Shown piece by piece: positions 1-7,821 of a stretch of 15,133 nt of DNA; within the stretch, counting starts at the first letter, position 1, and the number at the start of each line of letters is the position of its first letter. The notes beneath the pieces are model-generated. The model searched no databases. It had not been told where the DNA came from and saw only the letters and a program-made list of their open reading frames with translations. The stretch is taken from the NCBI GenBank assembly GCA_007570945.1, contig RKSH01000214.1:1-15133 (forward strand), written 5' to 3'. Origin of the DNA: Gammaproteobacteria bacterium. Its GTDB lineage: Bacteria > Pseudomonadota > Gammaproteobacteria > Arenicellales > Spongiicolonaceae. The translations under genes were made by a program, and so were the position numbers.

Positions 1-505
1 ATTGGGGGGCGGCGGCGGCCGGGGCGGCTGTCGGTTTGGGCGCGGCGGCGATGTTGCGGTAGACCAGGTCGCACTCCTCCTCCAGCGCGCAGCGGCCGCC
101 GCAAACGTAACGGTGGGTGATGGTGACGAAGACCAGCGCGCCGCTGCGGCCTTGTTTACACCGGACGGCGGTGATTTTTGATTCCAGATTCACCTGGTCG
201 CCGATGCAAAGCGGATGAAAAAAACGCAACCGGCCGCCGGCCCACATGCGCCCGGGCAACGGCACCGGCGGCAAAAATCCGCCGCGTTTGGCATGGCCGT
301 CGACGGACAATTCGGCGGTGGGCGTGCACCGGTGAAAATACAGCCAGTGCCACAACAACGGCAGCGCCGCGCCGGCCCCGGGCGGGGGCAAATCAGAATC
401 AAGCGCGGCATGCAACTTAAGCGCCGGCGCAAGCGCAATCACATCGGCCGCGGTTTGCGTTTTGCCAACCCAGGTTTGCAGTTGCTGCAAATTAATCCCG
501 CACAT
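1..505 (-). CDS. FAS1-like dehydratase / MaoC-type acyl-CoA hydratase (mesaconyl- or itaconyl-CoA hydratase-like), C-terminus cut by window edge
   Basis: An open frame starts at the ATG at 505-503 and runs without a stop for 168 codons to the left edge, so the C-terminal part is missing. The translation carries the N-terminal hot-dog-domain signature of FAS1-like/mesaconyl-CoA hydratase-type proteins: TWVGKTQ (11-17), LWHWLYF (51-57), KRGGFLPPVPLPGRMWAGG (73-91), IGDQVNLESKI (101-111) and KQGRSGALVFVTITH (117-131). Members hydrate or dehydrate enoyl-CoA thioesters such as mesaconyl-C4-CoA or itaconyl-CoA in the cytosol. The catalytic Asp/His of the C-terminal MaoC domain would lie off the edge, so activity and exact substrate cannot be judged. 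The start codon lies inside the end of livF (14-base overlap), so translation is probably coupled and the gene belongs to the transporter operon. An Ala/Pro-rich linker (about 154-167) follows the first domain. The family call is firm; the substrate is inference. Confidence 0.85.
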   Translation of the reverse strand, partial: MCGINLQQLQTWVGKTQTAADVIALAPALKLHAALDSDLPPPGAGAALPLLWHWLYFHRCTPTAELSVDGHAKRGGFLPPVPLPGRMWAGGRLRFFHPLCIGDQVNLESKITAVRCKQGRSGALVFVTITHRYVCGGRCALEEECDLVYRNIAAAPKPTAAPAAAAPQ

Positions 506-1187
506 CGTGCACTCCCAGCCACGCGCCGACCACATCGGCGCGCAACCCGGCCGGCGCGCCGTGCCAGCGGATTTCGCCCTTGCCCAGCACGTAAATTTGG
601 TCGGCGATGGCGGCGGCGAAAGCGTGGTTCTGCTCCACCAGCAGGATTGCCGGGCCGGCGGTTTTGAGCCCGGCGAGGCGGCGGCGAATTTCGTCCACCA
701 CCACCGGCGCCAGGCCCTCGGTCGGCTCGTCCAGCAGCAACAAACGCGGGTTTTGCAGCAGCGCGCGCGCGATGGCCAACATCTGCTGTTCACCGCCGCT
801 GAGCTCACCGCCGCCATGGCGCAGACGTGCCTTCAGCGGCGGAAACAGCGCAAAAACTTTTTCCCCGCTCCATTCACCGGCGCGCCGCGCAAGAAACAAA
901 TTCTCCGCCACCGTCAGCGACGGAAAAATCTCGCGCGCTTCCGGCACATATGCGATGCCGGCGCGGGCGATGCGCCACGGCTGCGCCGAGGTGATGTCCT
1001 CACCGTCAAACCGCACCCGCCCGCTTTGCGCCGCCGCCTGGCCGACAATGGTTTTGAGCAGGGTGGACTTGCCGGCGCCGTTGCGGCCGAGCAGCGCCAC
1101 CAATTTTCCCGGCGGCACGCGCAGTGAAACATCGCGCAGGATGCGGCTTGCGCCATAGAAAGTGTTGACGCCGCAAAGTTCCAGCAT
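492..1187 (-). CDS. livF: Branched-chain amino acid-type ABC transporter, ATP-binding protein LivF
   Basis: This is one of the two cytoplasmic ATPases that power Liv/HAAT-type uptake of branched-chain amino acids, amides or small carboxylates. With the ATG at 1187 it is 231 aa, normal for LivF. Visible motifs are Walker A GRNGAGKST (34-42), the LivF-like YVPEAREIFPSLTVAENL (80-97), the ABC signature LSGGEQQ (129-135), Walker B LLLLDEPTEGL (149-159) and a switch-region LLVEQNH near 187. The ATG shares its A with the livG stop (TGATG), the usual arrangement for translational coupling. A GTG one codon upstream is also in frame, but the overlapping ATG is the more likely start. The 3' end overlaps the hydratase gene that follows. 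The family is certain; the transported substrate is unknown. Confidence 0.95.
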   Translation of the reverse strand: MLELCGVNTFYGASRILRDVSLRVPPGKLVALLGRNGAGKSTLLKTIVGQAAAQSGRVRFDGEDITSAQPWRIARAGIAYVPEAREIFPSLTVAENLFLARRAGEWSGEKVFALFPPLKARLRHGGGELSGGEQQMLAIARALLQNPRLLLLDEPTEGLAPVVVDEIRRRLAGLKTAGPAILLVEQNHAFAAAIADQIYVLGKGEIRWHGAPAGLRADVVGAWLGVHDVRD

Positions 1188-1921
1188 CACCCCATCCCCA
1201 GGTAGCGCGCGCGCACCGCCGGCGAAGCGCGCACCTCGGCCGGCGCGCCCCGCATCAGAACCTCGCCATAATCCAACACCGTGATGTGCGAGGCCAGGTC
1301 AAAAATCACATCCATGTCGTGCTCAATGACCAGCAACGCCAACTCCTCCGGCAGCCGGCGGATGAGATTTTTAATCGCCGCCGTTTCCTCCGGACTCATG
1401 CCGGAAGTGGGCTCGTCCAGCAGCAGAACCTTGGGCCGCAGGGCGAGGGTGAGGCCGATCTCCAGTTGCCGCATGGCGCCGTGGGAAAGGTGCGCGGCGC
1501 GGGTGTGCGCCTGCGCGCCGAGACCGAGCCGGTGCGCGCGGTCCAGCGCCTCGGCAAACACTTCCGTGCGGGACAAAAAACCGCGCCAGAAAATTTTGTA
1601 TAACTTTTTGCGCTGGGCGATGGCGATGGCGAGGTTTTCCGCCACCGTCAACCCGGCAAAAAGCGAATTGTGCTGAAAACTGCGCCCCAGCCCGGCGCGG
1701 GCGCGCGCATCCGGCGGCGACTTGCCGAGGTTTATGCCGTCCATGCAAACCTCGCCGGCGTCGGCGGCGGCCTCACCGCTCAGCAAATTGAAAAAAGTGG
1801 TTTTGCCGGCGCCGTTGGGGCCGATGATTCCGTGGCGCTCGCCGGCGGCGACGCTAAGCGACACGCCGCGCACCACGGCCAGGGCGCCGTAGGATTTTTT
1901 TAATCCGCGCGCCTCAAACAT
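1187..1921 (-). CDS. livG: Branched-chain amino acid-type ABC transporter, ATP-binding protein LivG
   Basis: This is the second ATPase of the Liv-type importer, partner of LivF at the cytoplasmic face of LivH/LivM. From the ATG at 1921 it is 244 aa, slightly short for LivG (about 255). It shows Walker A GPNGAGKTT (34-42), the LivG-type GLGRSFQHNSLFAGLTVAENL (78-98), an ABC signature of variant form LSHGAMRQLE (145-154), Walker B VLLLDEPTSGMSPEE (165-179) and the switch histidine in VIEHDMD (His201). The frame is open for 22 further codons upstream, but those lie within livM. The ATG at 1921 overlaps the livM stop by 8 bases and is immediately followed by the expected FEARGLKKSYG, so it is the better start. 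The signature motif has His and Ala where LSGGQ-type motifs have Gly and Gly/Glu; such drift is common in LivG. Confidence 0.95.
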   Translation of the reverse strand: MFEARGLKKSYGALAVVRGVSLSVAAGERHGIIGPNGAGKTTFFNLLSGEAAADAGEVCMDGINLGKSPPDARARAGLGRSFQHNSLFAGLTVAENLAIAIAQRKKLYKIFWRGFLSRTEVFAEALDRAHRLGLGAQAHTRAAHLSHGAMRQLEIGLTLALRPKVLLLDEPTSGMSPEETAAIKNLIRRLPEELALLVIEHDMDVIFDLASHITVLDYGEVLMRGAPAEVRASPAVRARYLGMG

Positions 1922-2888
1922 TGCCGCCGCGCCGGTGAAGTTTGCGCGGCAGCCGGGAAAGCATTCCGGCCACGCCGCCTTCTGCAAACAAAACCATGAG
2001 GACGAACAAAACGCCCAGGTAAAAAACCCAGAACTCGGTGAGGCCGGCGAGGTGGTGGCGCAGCAGAATCACCAGCGCCGCGCCGAGGGCGGCGCCGGAC
2101 AGGCTGCCCATGCCGCCGACAATCACCATCACCAGCACTTCGCCGGACACCGTCCAGAATGCGAGGTCGGGCGAAATAAAACCGTTGTGCTGCGCGGCGA
2201 GGGCGCCGGCAAAACCGGCCAGCGCGCCGGCGAGGGTGAAGGCGGCGAGTTTGCAGCGTAGCACCGGGCAGCCGAGGGAGCGCAGGCGCGGCTCGTTGCG
2301 GCGCAGCGCGGCCAGGGTGTGGCCAAAAGGCGAGCGCGCCACCATGCGCAGCAGAAGAAAAACCGCCACCGCCGCGCAAACCGCAAAAGCGCTAAACACC
2401 GCCGGCTCGCCGCTGTCCAAAGCGAGAAAGGAAAAATCCACGCGGCCGATGCCGGCCATGCCGTCGTCGGCGTTGAAGGCGCGGCTGTTAAGAAAGAACG
2501 CGTACACCATCTGGCCGATGGCGAGGGTCATCATGATGAAAAACACGCCGCCGAGCCGCACCGCAAAGAAACCGGCGGCCGCGGCCGCCACTGCTGTGAC
2601 GGCGACCGCCAGCGGCATCGCCATCCACATGGGCAGGTTCACGAAAACGCCGAAGGCGGCGACCGCATATGCGCCGAGGGCAAAGAATGCGGCATGGCCG
2701 AGCGACACCAGGCCGGCGCAGCCAACCAGCAGGTCCAGGCTCATGGCAAAAATGGCGAACACCGCGACCTCGCTCAGCACCTCCTTGCCGAAGTCGCCGG
2801 TGAACAGCCAAGCCATTGCGGCCGCCGCCACCAGCGCCGCGGCCAGCGGGTCACGGACATCCGGGGCGCGGGTCACCGTTTTTAACAC
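1914..2888 (-). CDS. livM: Branched-chain amino acid-type ABC transporter permease LivM
   Basis: This is an inner-membrane permease subunit of the Liv-type importer, forming the channel with LivH. It has 324 aa with many hydrophobic segments (first ones near 15-30, 38-60, 63-82, 88-110 and 112-134). It carries the LivM signature GLVSLGHAAFFALGAYAVA (59-77), the following RLGGVFFIMMTLAIGQMVY stretch (111-129), and the late conserved GGMGSLSGAALGA loop that contacts the ATPase. The start is a GTG at 2888 that directly abuts the livH stop at 2889, with no intergenic base. The stop overlaps the livG start. Length and motif order are normal. The N-terminal 30 residues are Ala-rich and somewhat variable in the family, so a slightly later start cannot be excluded. 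Confidence 0.94.
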   Translation of the reverse strand: MLKTVTRAPDVRDPLAAALVAAAAMAWLFTGDFGKEVLSEVAVFAIFAMSLDLLVGCAGLVSLGHAAFFALGAYAVAAFGVFVNLPMWMAMPLAVAVTAVAAAAAGFFAVRLGGVFFIMMTLAIGQMVYAFFLNSRAFNADDGMAGIGRVDFSFLALDSGEPAVFSAFAVCAAVAVFLLLRMVARSPFGHTLAALRRNEPRLRSLGCPVLRCKLAAFTLAGALAGFAGALAAQHNGFISPDLAFWTVSGEVLVMVIVGGMGSLSGAALGAALVILLRHHLAGLTEFWVFYLGVLFVLMVLFAEGGVAGMLSRLPRKLHRRGGNV

Positions 2889-3752
2889 TCAGTGCACCGT
2901 CGCGGCCGGGAACAGGCCCGTGGGCCGCACCATCAGCACCGCCGCCATCAGCGCGTAGATGGTGGCCGCGGCGAACTCGGGAAAAACCACCTGGCCGAAA
3001 GTGTCGGCCAGGCCCACCAGCAGCGAGCCGAACATGGCGCCCTTCAAACTGCCGGGCCCGCCCACCACCACCACAATCAGGGCGAGGATGAGGATGGGCA
3101 TGTCCATGCCCGGGAACACCGGGAACACCGGCGCCGCCGCGACCCCGGCCAGGCCGGCCAGGCCGCAACCGAGGCAGAACACGAAAAAGAACACCCGCTC
3201 CACGTTGATGCCGAGGGCCGCGGCCATGCGGCGGTTGTCCACCCCGGCGCGCACCATGGCGCCGATGCGGGTTTTTTCCAGGCCGAGGTACAGCGCGGCC
3301 ATGACGGCGATGCCGAGGGCGATGAGAAACAGCCGGTAGGCCGGGTATACCTGGCCGAAAATTTGCACGCCGCCGGCAAACACCGCCGGCTCGGCGATGC
3401 TGTAGGGAAAGCGGCCCCAGACCATGCGCGCCACGTCAAAGCCGATGAAAATTAAACCGAACGTGACCAGCACCTGCTGCATGGGACTCTTGCGGCGGAT
3501 GTGGCGCAGCAAAATTCCGTACAGCGCGGCGCCGCCGGCCGCCACCAGCAACGGCGCAAGAAAAAACGCGGCCCAGAATGAATCAAAAGCCGCCGCGCAG
3601 GCGACGCCGAGGTAGGCGCCGAACATGAACAGGGTGCCGTGTGCAAGATTGATGAAGCGCATCAGGCCGAACACCACCGACAGGCCCACCGACAGCAGAA
3701 ACAGCAGCGCCGCCAACTGCAAACCGTTCAGCAGTTGGATGAGGAAAACCAT
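2889..3752 (-). CDS. livH: Branched-chain amino acid-type ABC transporter permease LivH
   Basis: This is the second inner-membrane permease of the Liv-type importer. It is 287 aa, the usual LivH length. It begins directly with a membrane segment (IQLLNGLQLAALLFLLSVGLSVVFG) and carries the LivH signature MRFINLAHGTLFMFGAYLG (about 31-49). It also has the loop RAGVDNRRMAAALGINVERVF and a C-terminal GGPGSLKGAMFGSLLVGLADTFG that matches the permease-ATPase coupling region. It follows the binding-protein gene after only 20 bases. That spacer contains a short GC palindrome (GGCGCGCC) and no obvious Shine-Dalgarno sequence, so coupling to upstream translation is likely. The next gene, livM, starts at the base after its stop. 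Confidence 0.94.
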   Translation of the reverse strand: MVFLIQLLNGLQLAALLFLLSVGLSVVFGLMRFINLAHGTLFMFGAYLGVACAAAFDSFWAAFFLAPLLVAAGGAALYGILLRHIRRKSPMQQVLVTFGLIFIGFDVARMVWGRFPYSIAEPAVFAGGVQIFGQVYPAYRLFLIALGIAVMAALYLGLEKTRIGAMVRAGVDNRRMAAALGINVERVFFFVFCLGCGLAGLAGVAAAPVFPVFPGMDMPILILALIVVVVGGPGSLKGAMFGSLLVGLADTFGQVVFPEFAAATIYALMAAVLMVRPTGLFPAATVH

Positions 3753-3772
3753 GGACCGGCGGCGCGCCGCGG

Positions 3773-4951
3773 CTACATGCGGCAGCCCCCGGCCGCATCG
3801 CGCATGTCGGGAAGCACATCCAGCACTTCGGCGGTGACGCCGCCGCGCGCGCTCTTGCGCACCTGGGAGATGTAGATGTTCTGGATAATGTTGTTGGTCG
3901 CCGGGTCAATGCGGAACGGGCCGCGCGGGCCGTTGAAAGAAACCCCATGCACCGCCCTGAGGAACGCGCGCTTGTCGGACAGGTCGGCGCCCACCGCCGC
4001 CAGCGCGTCCACAATCAAACGCGCGGTGTCGTAAGCGGCGACGCCGTACTCCGAACCGGCGCGGCCGAAGCGCGCCTGGTGCGCGCGCTGGAAAGCGGCG
4101 TTCTCGGCGTTGGCAATGGACGGCACGTAGTTAAGAATGGAATACACGCCGTCCACCTCGCCGCCCTGCCGGTCAATGTGCAGCGCCGACGTCAGCCAGC
4201 CGGCGGCGGCCAGGGGAATGTCGCTGCTCAAACCGAAAGCGGCGTACTCCCTGGCAAACTTAATCGCCGGCGGTCCGGCAAAAAACACGAAGGTGACATC
4301 CGGCGCCGCCGATTTAAGTTTCACCAGGTAGGGGGCAAAATCCTGCACCTGCCCCAGCGGCGGGTACTCCTCGCCGGCAATGGCGCCGCCGGCGGCGGTG
4401 AAAGAATCGCGGAACGCATCCATCATCTGGCGGCCGGCGGAGTAGTCAAAAGCCATCAGAAACGCGCGGCGGTAACCGCGCCCATGCAGCCACGGCCCCA
4501 TGCCGCGCACAATTTGCGAGTTGGAAAACGACGTGCGGATAATCCACGGACTGCAGCGCGCGCCGGTCAGCAGGTCGTTGCCGGCGTTGGTGATGAACAG
4601 CGGCACGCCGGCGTTGTGCACATAATCGCGCACCGCCCCGGCCACCGCCGAGGAAACAATTCCCACCAGCAGGTCCACCCGGTCGCGCAGAATTAACTCC
4701 CGCGCCTTCTGCAGCCCCACCGCCGGCTTGGCCTCGGTGTCGGCCTTGACCAGCGCAATATCGCGCCCGCCGACACTGCGGCCGAAAGTGTCAAAACCAA
4801 GCCCCAGCGCCCGCTCCTGGTCCGAACCAAGCCCGCCGTAAACCCCGGAAAACGGCAGCAAAACGCCGATTTTAACCGGCTCGGCGGCGGCGGCGGGGAC
4901 GGCAAAAACAACGGCGGTGAAAAGCGCCGCGACAAAGCGTTTTTTGTTCAT
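3773..4951 (-). CDS. livJ: Periplasmic substrate-binding protein of the Liv-type ABC transporter
   Basis: This 392-aa type I periplasmic binding protein captures the ligand and delivers it to LivHM. It has a Sec signal peptide (MNKKRFVAALFTAVVFAVPAAAA, cleavage probably after AAA at about 23) with no lipobox cysteine, so it should be soluble in the periplasm. The mature start EPVKIGVLLPFSGVYGGLG is typical of Peripla_BP_6 proteins, as are ADTEAKPAVGLQKARELI, DLLVGIVSSAVA and the distal GPRGPFRIDPATNNIIQNIYI. The last motif is found in several binding proteins for aromatic or small carboxylic acids as well as amino acids, so the ligand is open; the symbol livJ marks the family only. It is the first gene of the operon and is divergent from the agmatinase gene. 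No strong Shine-Dalgarno sequence is visible before its ATG. Confidence 0.9.
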   Translation of the reverse strand: MNKKRFVAALFTAVVFAVPAAAAEPVKIGVLLPFSGVYGGLGSDQERALGLGFDTFGRSVGGRDIALVKADTEAKPAVGLQKARELILRDRVDLLVGIVSSAVAGAVRDYVHNAGVPLFITNAGNDLLTGARCSPWIIRTSFSNSQIVRGMGPWLHGRGYRRAFLMAFDYSAGRQMMDAFRDSFTAAGGAIAGEEYPPLGQVQDFAPYLVKLKSAAPDVTFVFFAGPPAIKFAREYAAFGLSSDIPLAAAGWLTSALHIDRQGGEVDGVYSILNYVPSIANAENAAFQRAHQARFGRAGSEYGVAAYDTARLIVDALAAVGADLSDKRAFLRAVHGVSFNGPRGPFRIDPATNNIIQNIYISQVRKSARGGVTAEVLDVLPDMRDAAGGCRM

Positions 4952-5037
4952 TGCGAATTCTCGGTTGAGATGCGGAGGGAAAGTGAAGCCAAAATATCAT
5001 ATTGATTAGAAGTTGTGATTGAGTCAACAATAAAACA
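4952..5037. promoter_or_regulatory. Divergent promoter region between liv operon and agmatinase gene
   Basis: This 86-base spacer is the only place from which the leftward liv operon and the rightward agmatinase gene can both start. Its right half (about 4991-5037) is strikingly AT-rich against the GC-rich flanks. On the minus strand a TTGACT (5027-5022) and a TATGAT (5001-4996) resemble -35 and -10 boxes, but the spacer is 20 bases, longer than ideal. On the plus strand a TATCAT at 4995-5000 is a possible -10 without a good -35. Neither gene has a clear Shine-Dalgarno sequence here. A shared promoter region is certain from gene geometry; the exact boxes are tentative. Confidence 0.45.
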
Positions 5038-6003
5038 ATGCCCCCCGCCCCCAAAAACGATTTCGCCTTCACCGCCGAGCGCCTCTACGGCAGCGCGCTG
5101 GAAAACACTTTCAGCGGCGCGCTGAGTTTTATGCGGCGGCCTTACACCCGCGATTTGCGCGGGGTGGATGTTGCGGTCACCGGCGTGCCTCTGGACACCG
5201 CCACCACCAACCGCCCGGGCACCCGCTTCGGCCCGCGGGGCATTCGCGCCATTTCCACCGAGCTGGCCTGGGGCGCGCCGTGGCCGTGGGGCTTTGACCC
5301 GTTTGACCGTCTGGCGGTGGTGGACTACGGCGACTGCCACTTTGACCACGGCAAACCGTGGGAAGCGCCGGCGGCGATTGAAAAACACGCCCGGGAGATT
5401 CTGGATGCCGGCGCATCCATGGTCACCCTCGGCGGCGACCACTACATCAGTTTGCCGCTGCTCCGCGCCCACGCCGCGCGCCACGGCAAACTTTCCCTCA
5501 TTCACTTCGACTCGCACAGCGACACCTGGCCGCAGGCCGAGGAAAGCGCCGGCCGCATTGACCACGGCAGCATGTTCCACCATGCGGTCAACGAAAACCT
5601 GGTGGACCCCGCCGCCTCCGCGCAGGTGGGCATCCGCACCCACAACAGCGAGCGCATGGGCTTCAACTGGCTGGACGCCGCCTGGGTTCTGGAACATGGC
5701 GCCGCCGCCACCGCCGCCGAGATTAAGCGCATCGTCGGCGCCAACCAGGCCTATCTCACCTTTGACATTGACTGTCTGGACCCGGCTTTCGCCCCCGGCA
5801 CCGGCACCCCGGTCACCGGCGGCCTCAGCACCGCCCTCGCCCAGTCCATCATCCGCCAACTGGACGGCATCGGCATCGTGGGCATGGACATGGTGGAAGT
5901 CTCCCCGCCCTACGACACCGCCGAAATCACCGCCATGGCGGCGGCCAGCATCGTGCTGGACTACCTGTGCCTGCGGGCCAAAGACCTGCCGGAGCGGAAA
6001 TAG
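5038..6003 (+). CDS. speB: Agmatinase / arginase-family ureohydrolase (SpeB-like)
   Basis: This 321-aa enzyme of the ureohydrolase superfamily hydrolyses a guanidino group to an amine plus urea; agmatine to putrescine is the commonest reaction in this branch. All six binuclear-metal ligands are present: His135 in GGDH (132-135), Asp158, His160 and Asp162 in HFDSHSD (156-162), and Asp243 and Asp245 in DIDCLDPAFAPGTGTPVTGG (243-262). MDMVEVSPPYD (283-293) is the C-terminal signature. The motif HFDSHSD carries Ser where most members have Ala and Thr (HFDAHTD). The ATG at 5038 is the first possible start and is followed by the family-typical LYGSALENTFSGALSFMRRPYTRDLRGVD. The gene lacks a visible Shine-Dalgarno site. 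It is divergent from the liv operon and ends 7 bases from the convergent dctM. Guanidinobutyrase or a related guanidino-acid hydrolase is an alternative. Confidence 0.88.
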   Translation: MPPAPKNDFAFTAERLYGSALENTFSGALSFMRRPYTRDLRGVDVAVTGVPLDTATTNRPGTRFGPRGIRAISTELAWGAPWPWGFDPFDRLAVVDYGDCHFDHGKPWEAPAAIEKHAREILDAGASMVTLGGDHYISLPLLRAHAARHGKLSLIHFDSHSDTWPQAEESAGRIDHGSMFHHAVNENLVDPAASAQVGIRTHNSERMGFNWLDAAWVLEHGAAATAAEIKRIVGANQAYLTFDIDCLDPAFAPGTGTPVTGGLSTALAQSIIRQLDGIGIVGMDMVEVSPPYDTAEITAMAAASIVLDYLCLRAKDLPERK

Positions 6004-6010
6004 CCCCCCA

Positions 6011-7270
6011 TCAGCGAAACCACAGGGCGGTCCATGGACTGAAACTCACGATTATCAGGACAACGAACATGGACAGAATGAACCATTTTCCATAGCCCAT
6101 CACTTTTTCAATGGGCATGCCAACGGCGGAGCAAACTGTGAGCAGGACCGACGCCACCGGCGGAGTTTGCTGGCCGATGCCGAGGTTCAGACAAACAATC
6201 ACCCCGAAATGCACCGGATCAACACCCATGGACTGCACCAGAGGCAGCAGCATCGGCACCACCACAATGATGGCGGCCGATGCATGCAGGAACATTCCAA
6301 GCACCAGAAGGAAAGCGTTAATCAACAACAGGCGCAGAAAGTAATTGTCAGTCAGGCCGCCCAGTCCGCCGGCAATTTTCTGGGGCAGTTGCTCGTTGGC
6401 CAGAAACTGGCTGAGCACCGCGGAGCCCGCAATAATCATCATCACCACCGCGGTCTGCCGAACAGTGACCACGAGCAGGCGGTACAACCGGGCGCCGTTC
6501 AAATCGCGCTGCAAAACGGCGCCGAATAACAGCGCGGCGACGACTCCCACCGCCGCCGCTTCCGTGGGAGTGACGAAACCGGCAATAAGACCGCCCACAA
6601 CCACCACCGGAATCATCAGGGGGACCAGGGCCGCGGAAAAACTTTTTCCCAGTTGCGGCAAAGAGAACGCCCGCTCCACCGGAAATTTCCCGCGCATTGC
6701 GAAGATCTGGCTGGTGACCATGAAAGCGCCCGCCAGCAAAATTCCGGGCACGATGCCGGCGATAAACAACTCGCGTATGGATGTGTTGGTCGTTACGCCG
6801 TACAACACCATGGGAATCGACGGGGGAATAATGATTCCCAGTGTGGCGCTGGTGGCGGTGACGGCGGCGGCAAATCCACGGGGGTATCCCCGCTTCTCCA
6901 TGGAGGGGACAAAAATCTTGCTCATCACCGCCGCATCGGCCACCGCCGACCCGGACATTTCGGCCATGAACATGGAAGCCAGCACATTGACATGAGCCAG
7001 CCCGCCCCGCACCCAGCCCACCAGAGCGGCGGCCAGGCCGATGATGCGCTCGGCGATGGATGTGGCGCCCATCAGTTCCCCCATAAAAATGAACAACGGT
7101 ATGGCCAGGAGAATCACCGAGTTGATGCCGGAAAACAGTTGAATCGGCACCACAATCAAATCAATGCCGGCGATGAACATGGCGGCGGCCGCCGCCATCA
7201 TCAGGGAGAAGCCGATGGGCACACCGGCGAGAATGAGCAACAGTAAAAATCCGACAACCAGCCACGCCAT
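6011..7270 (-). CDS. dctM: TRAP transporter large permease, DctM subunit
   Basis: This is the large membrane subunit (419 aa, about 12 predicted spans) of a tripartite ATP-independent periplasmic transporter, which uses an ion gradient to import organic acids. Family motifs include the N-terminal LAGVPIGFSLMMA (19-31), AIPLFIFMGELM, GGLAHVNVLASMFMAEMSGSAVADA, IIIPPSIPMVLYGV and GFVTPTEAAAVGVV. It starts at an ATG 8 bases after the dctQ stop, with a GAGG Shine-Dalgarno stretch in between. It is the last gene of the gntR-dctPQM unit and runs up against the convergent agmatinase gene with no room for a stem-loop terminator between the stop codons. Length and motif order are normal. The ligand is not deducible from this subunit. 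Confidence 0.95.
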   Translation of the reverse strand: MAWLVVGFLLLLILAGVPIGFSLMMAAAAAMFIAGIDLIVVPIQLFSGINSVILLAIPLFIFMGELMGATSIAERIIGLAAALVGWVRGGLAHVNVLASMFMAEMSGSAVADAAVMSKIFVPSMEKRGYPRGFAAAVTATSATLGIIIPPSIPMVLYGVTTNTSIRELFIAGIVPGILLAGAFMVTSQIFAMRGKFPVERAFSLPQLGKSFSAALVPLMIPVVVVGGLIAGFVTPTEAAAVGVVAALLFGAVLQRDLNGARLYRLLVVTVRQTAVVMMIIAGSAVLSQFLANEQLPQKIAGGLGGLTDNYFLRLLLINAFLLVLGMFLHASAAIIVVVPMLLPLVQSMGVDPVHFGVIVCLNLGIGQQTPPVASVLLTVCSAVGMPIEKVMGYGKWFILSMFVVLIIVSFSPWTALWFR

Positions 7271-7278
7271 GGTGCGCC

Positions 7279-7821
7279 TCAGGAGGTGTTCCGTTCCGGC
7301 CGGACAGCATTGACCAGCAAGGCGATAATCAGCAAGGCGGCGGACCAGGGCAACACCGCCATGAACCAGCCTTGTGCAAGATTAACGGTTTCTATTTCAG
7401 TCGCCCCGTCAATGCGTATCATGCGCACCGATTGCCACAGCACCAACCCCCAAAAACCAGCGGTGAACAGGCCCCCCGCAACCTCCAGCCGGCGGCGCGG
7501 GCCAGGCGGCAGTTTCTCCACCAGCACGCCGAAACGGATATGGCCGCCCCGCCTCAGGGTGAGGTAAGCGCCGAGAAACGATATCCACACCAGCAAATAG
7601 CCGGGAATTTCATCAGCGGTCACACTCACCGACCCGAATACCGCGTCCATGGGACGGTAAACCCACTGCAACAGGTCATAATGCCCGGCTCCGTTTCGCA
7701 ACCAGTCCAGCACGACATAACGGTGAAAGACATTGGCGCACACCAGGGCCACGGAAGCGGTGAGGCACAAGGCCGCCACCGCCTCCATGGCCTTGTCGAC
7801 GAAGCGAAAAAACGCGGCCAT
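7279..7821 (-). CDS. dctQ: TRAP transporter small permease, DctQ subunit
   Basis: This is the small four-span membrane subunit that pairs with DctM in the inner membrane. From the ATG at 7821 it is 180 aa: MAAFFRFVDKAMEAVAALCLTASVALVCANVFHRYV, then the conserved DctQ core ADEIPGYLLVWISFLGAYLTLRRGGHIRFGVLVEKLP, and a C-terminal pair of hydrophobic segments. The frame is open 10 codons further upstream (ATG at 7851), but the 7821 ATG shares its A with the dctP stop (TGATG) and begins at the natural N-terminus, so it is preferred. The amphipathic FFRFVDKAMEA start and the RRGGHI motif are usual for the family. Translational coupling to dctP is likely. Confidence 0.93.
   Translation of the reverse strand: MAAFFRFVDKAMEAVAALCLTASVALVCANVFHRYVVLDWLRNGAGHYDLLQWVYRPMDAVFGSVSVTADEIPGYLLVWISFLGAYLTLRRGGHIRFGVLVEKLPPGPRRRLEVAGGLFTAGFWGLVLWQSVRMIRIDGATEIETVNLAQGWFMAVLPWSAALLIIALLVNAVRPERNTS

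Noticed and set aside
2038..2958. Long plus-strand open frame (306 aa) opposite livM
   Set aside because: It is antisense to a clear LivM permease; its product is a low-complexity Ala/Arg/Thr-rich sequence without motifs, as expected from GC-rich DNA where stops are rare.
3753..3772. GC palindrome between the binding-protein gene and livH as a terminator
   Set aside because: The stem is short, there is no U-tract, and it lies inside an operon whose genes must be made together. At most it could moderate the drop in expression after the binding protein.
4948..5859. Minus-strand open frame (303 aa) opposite the agmatinase gene
   Set aside because: The plus-strand frame has all ureohydrolase ligands. 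The antisense product is Gly/Val/Ala-rich with no recognisable domain and would block the divergent promoter arrangement.
5168..6529. Plus-strand frame of 453 aa across agmatinase and the end of dctM
   Set aside because: It is an alternate frame of the agmatinase gene running into antisense dctM; the composition is Pro/Ala/Thr/Arg then His/Gln-rich, without motifs.
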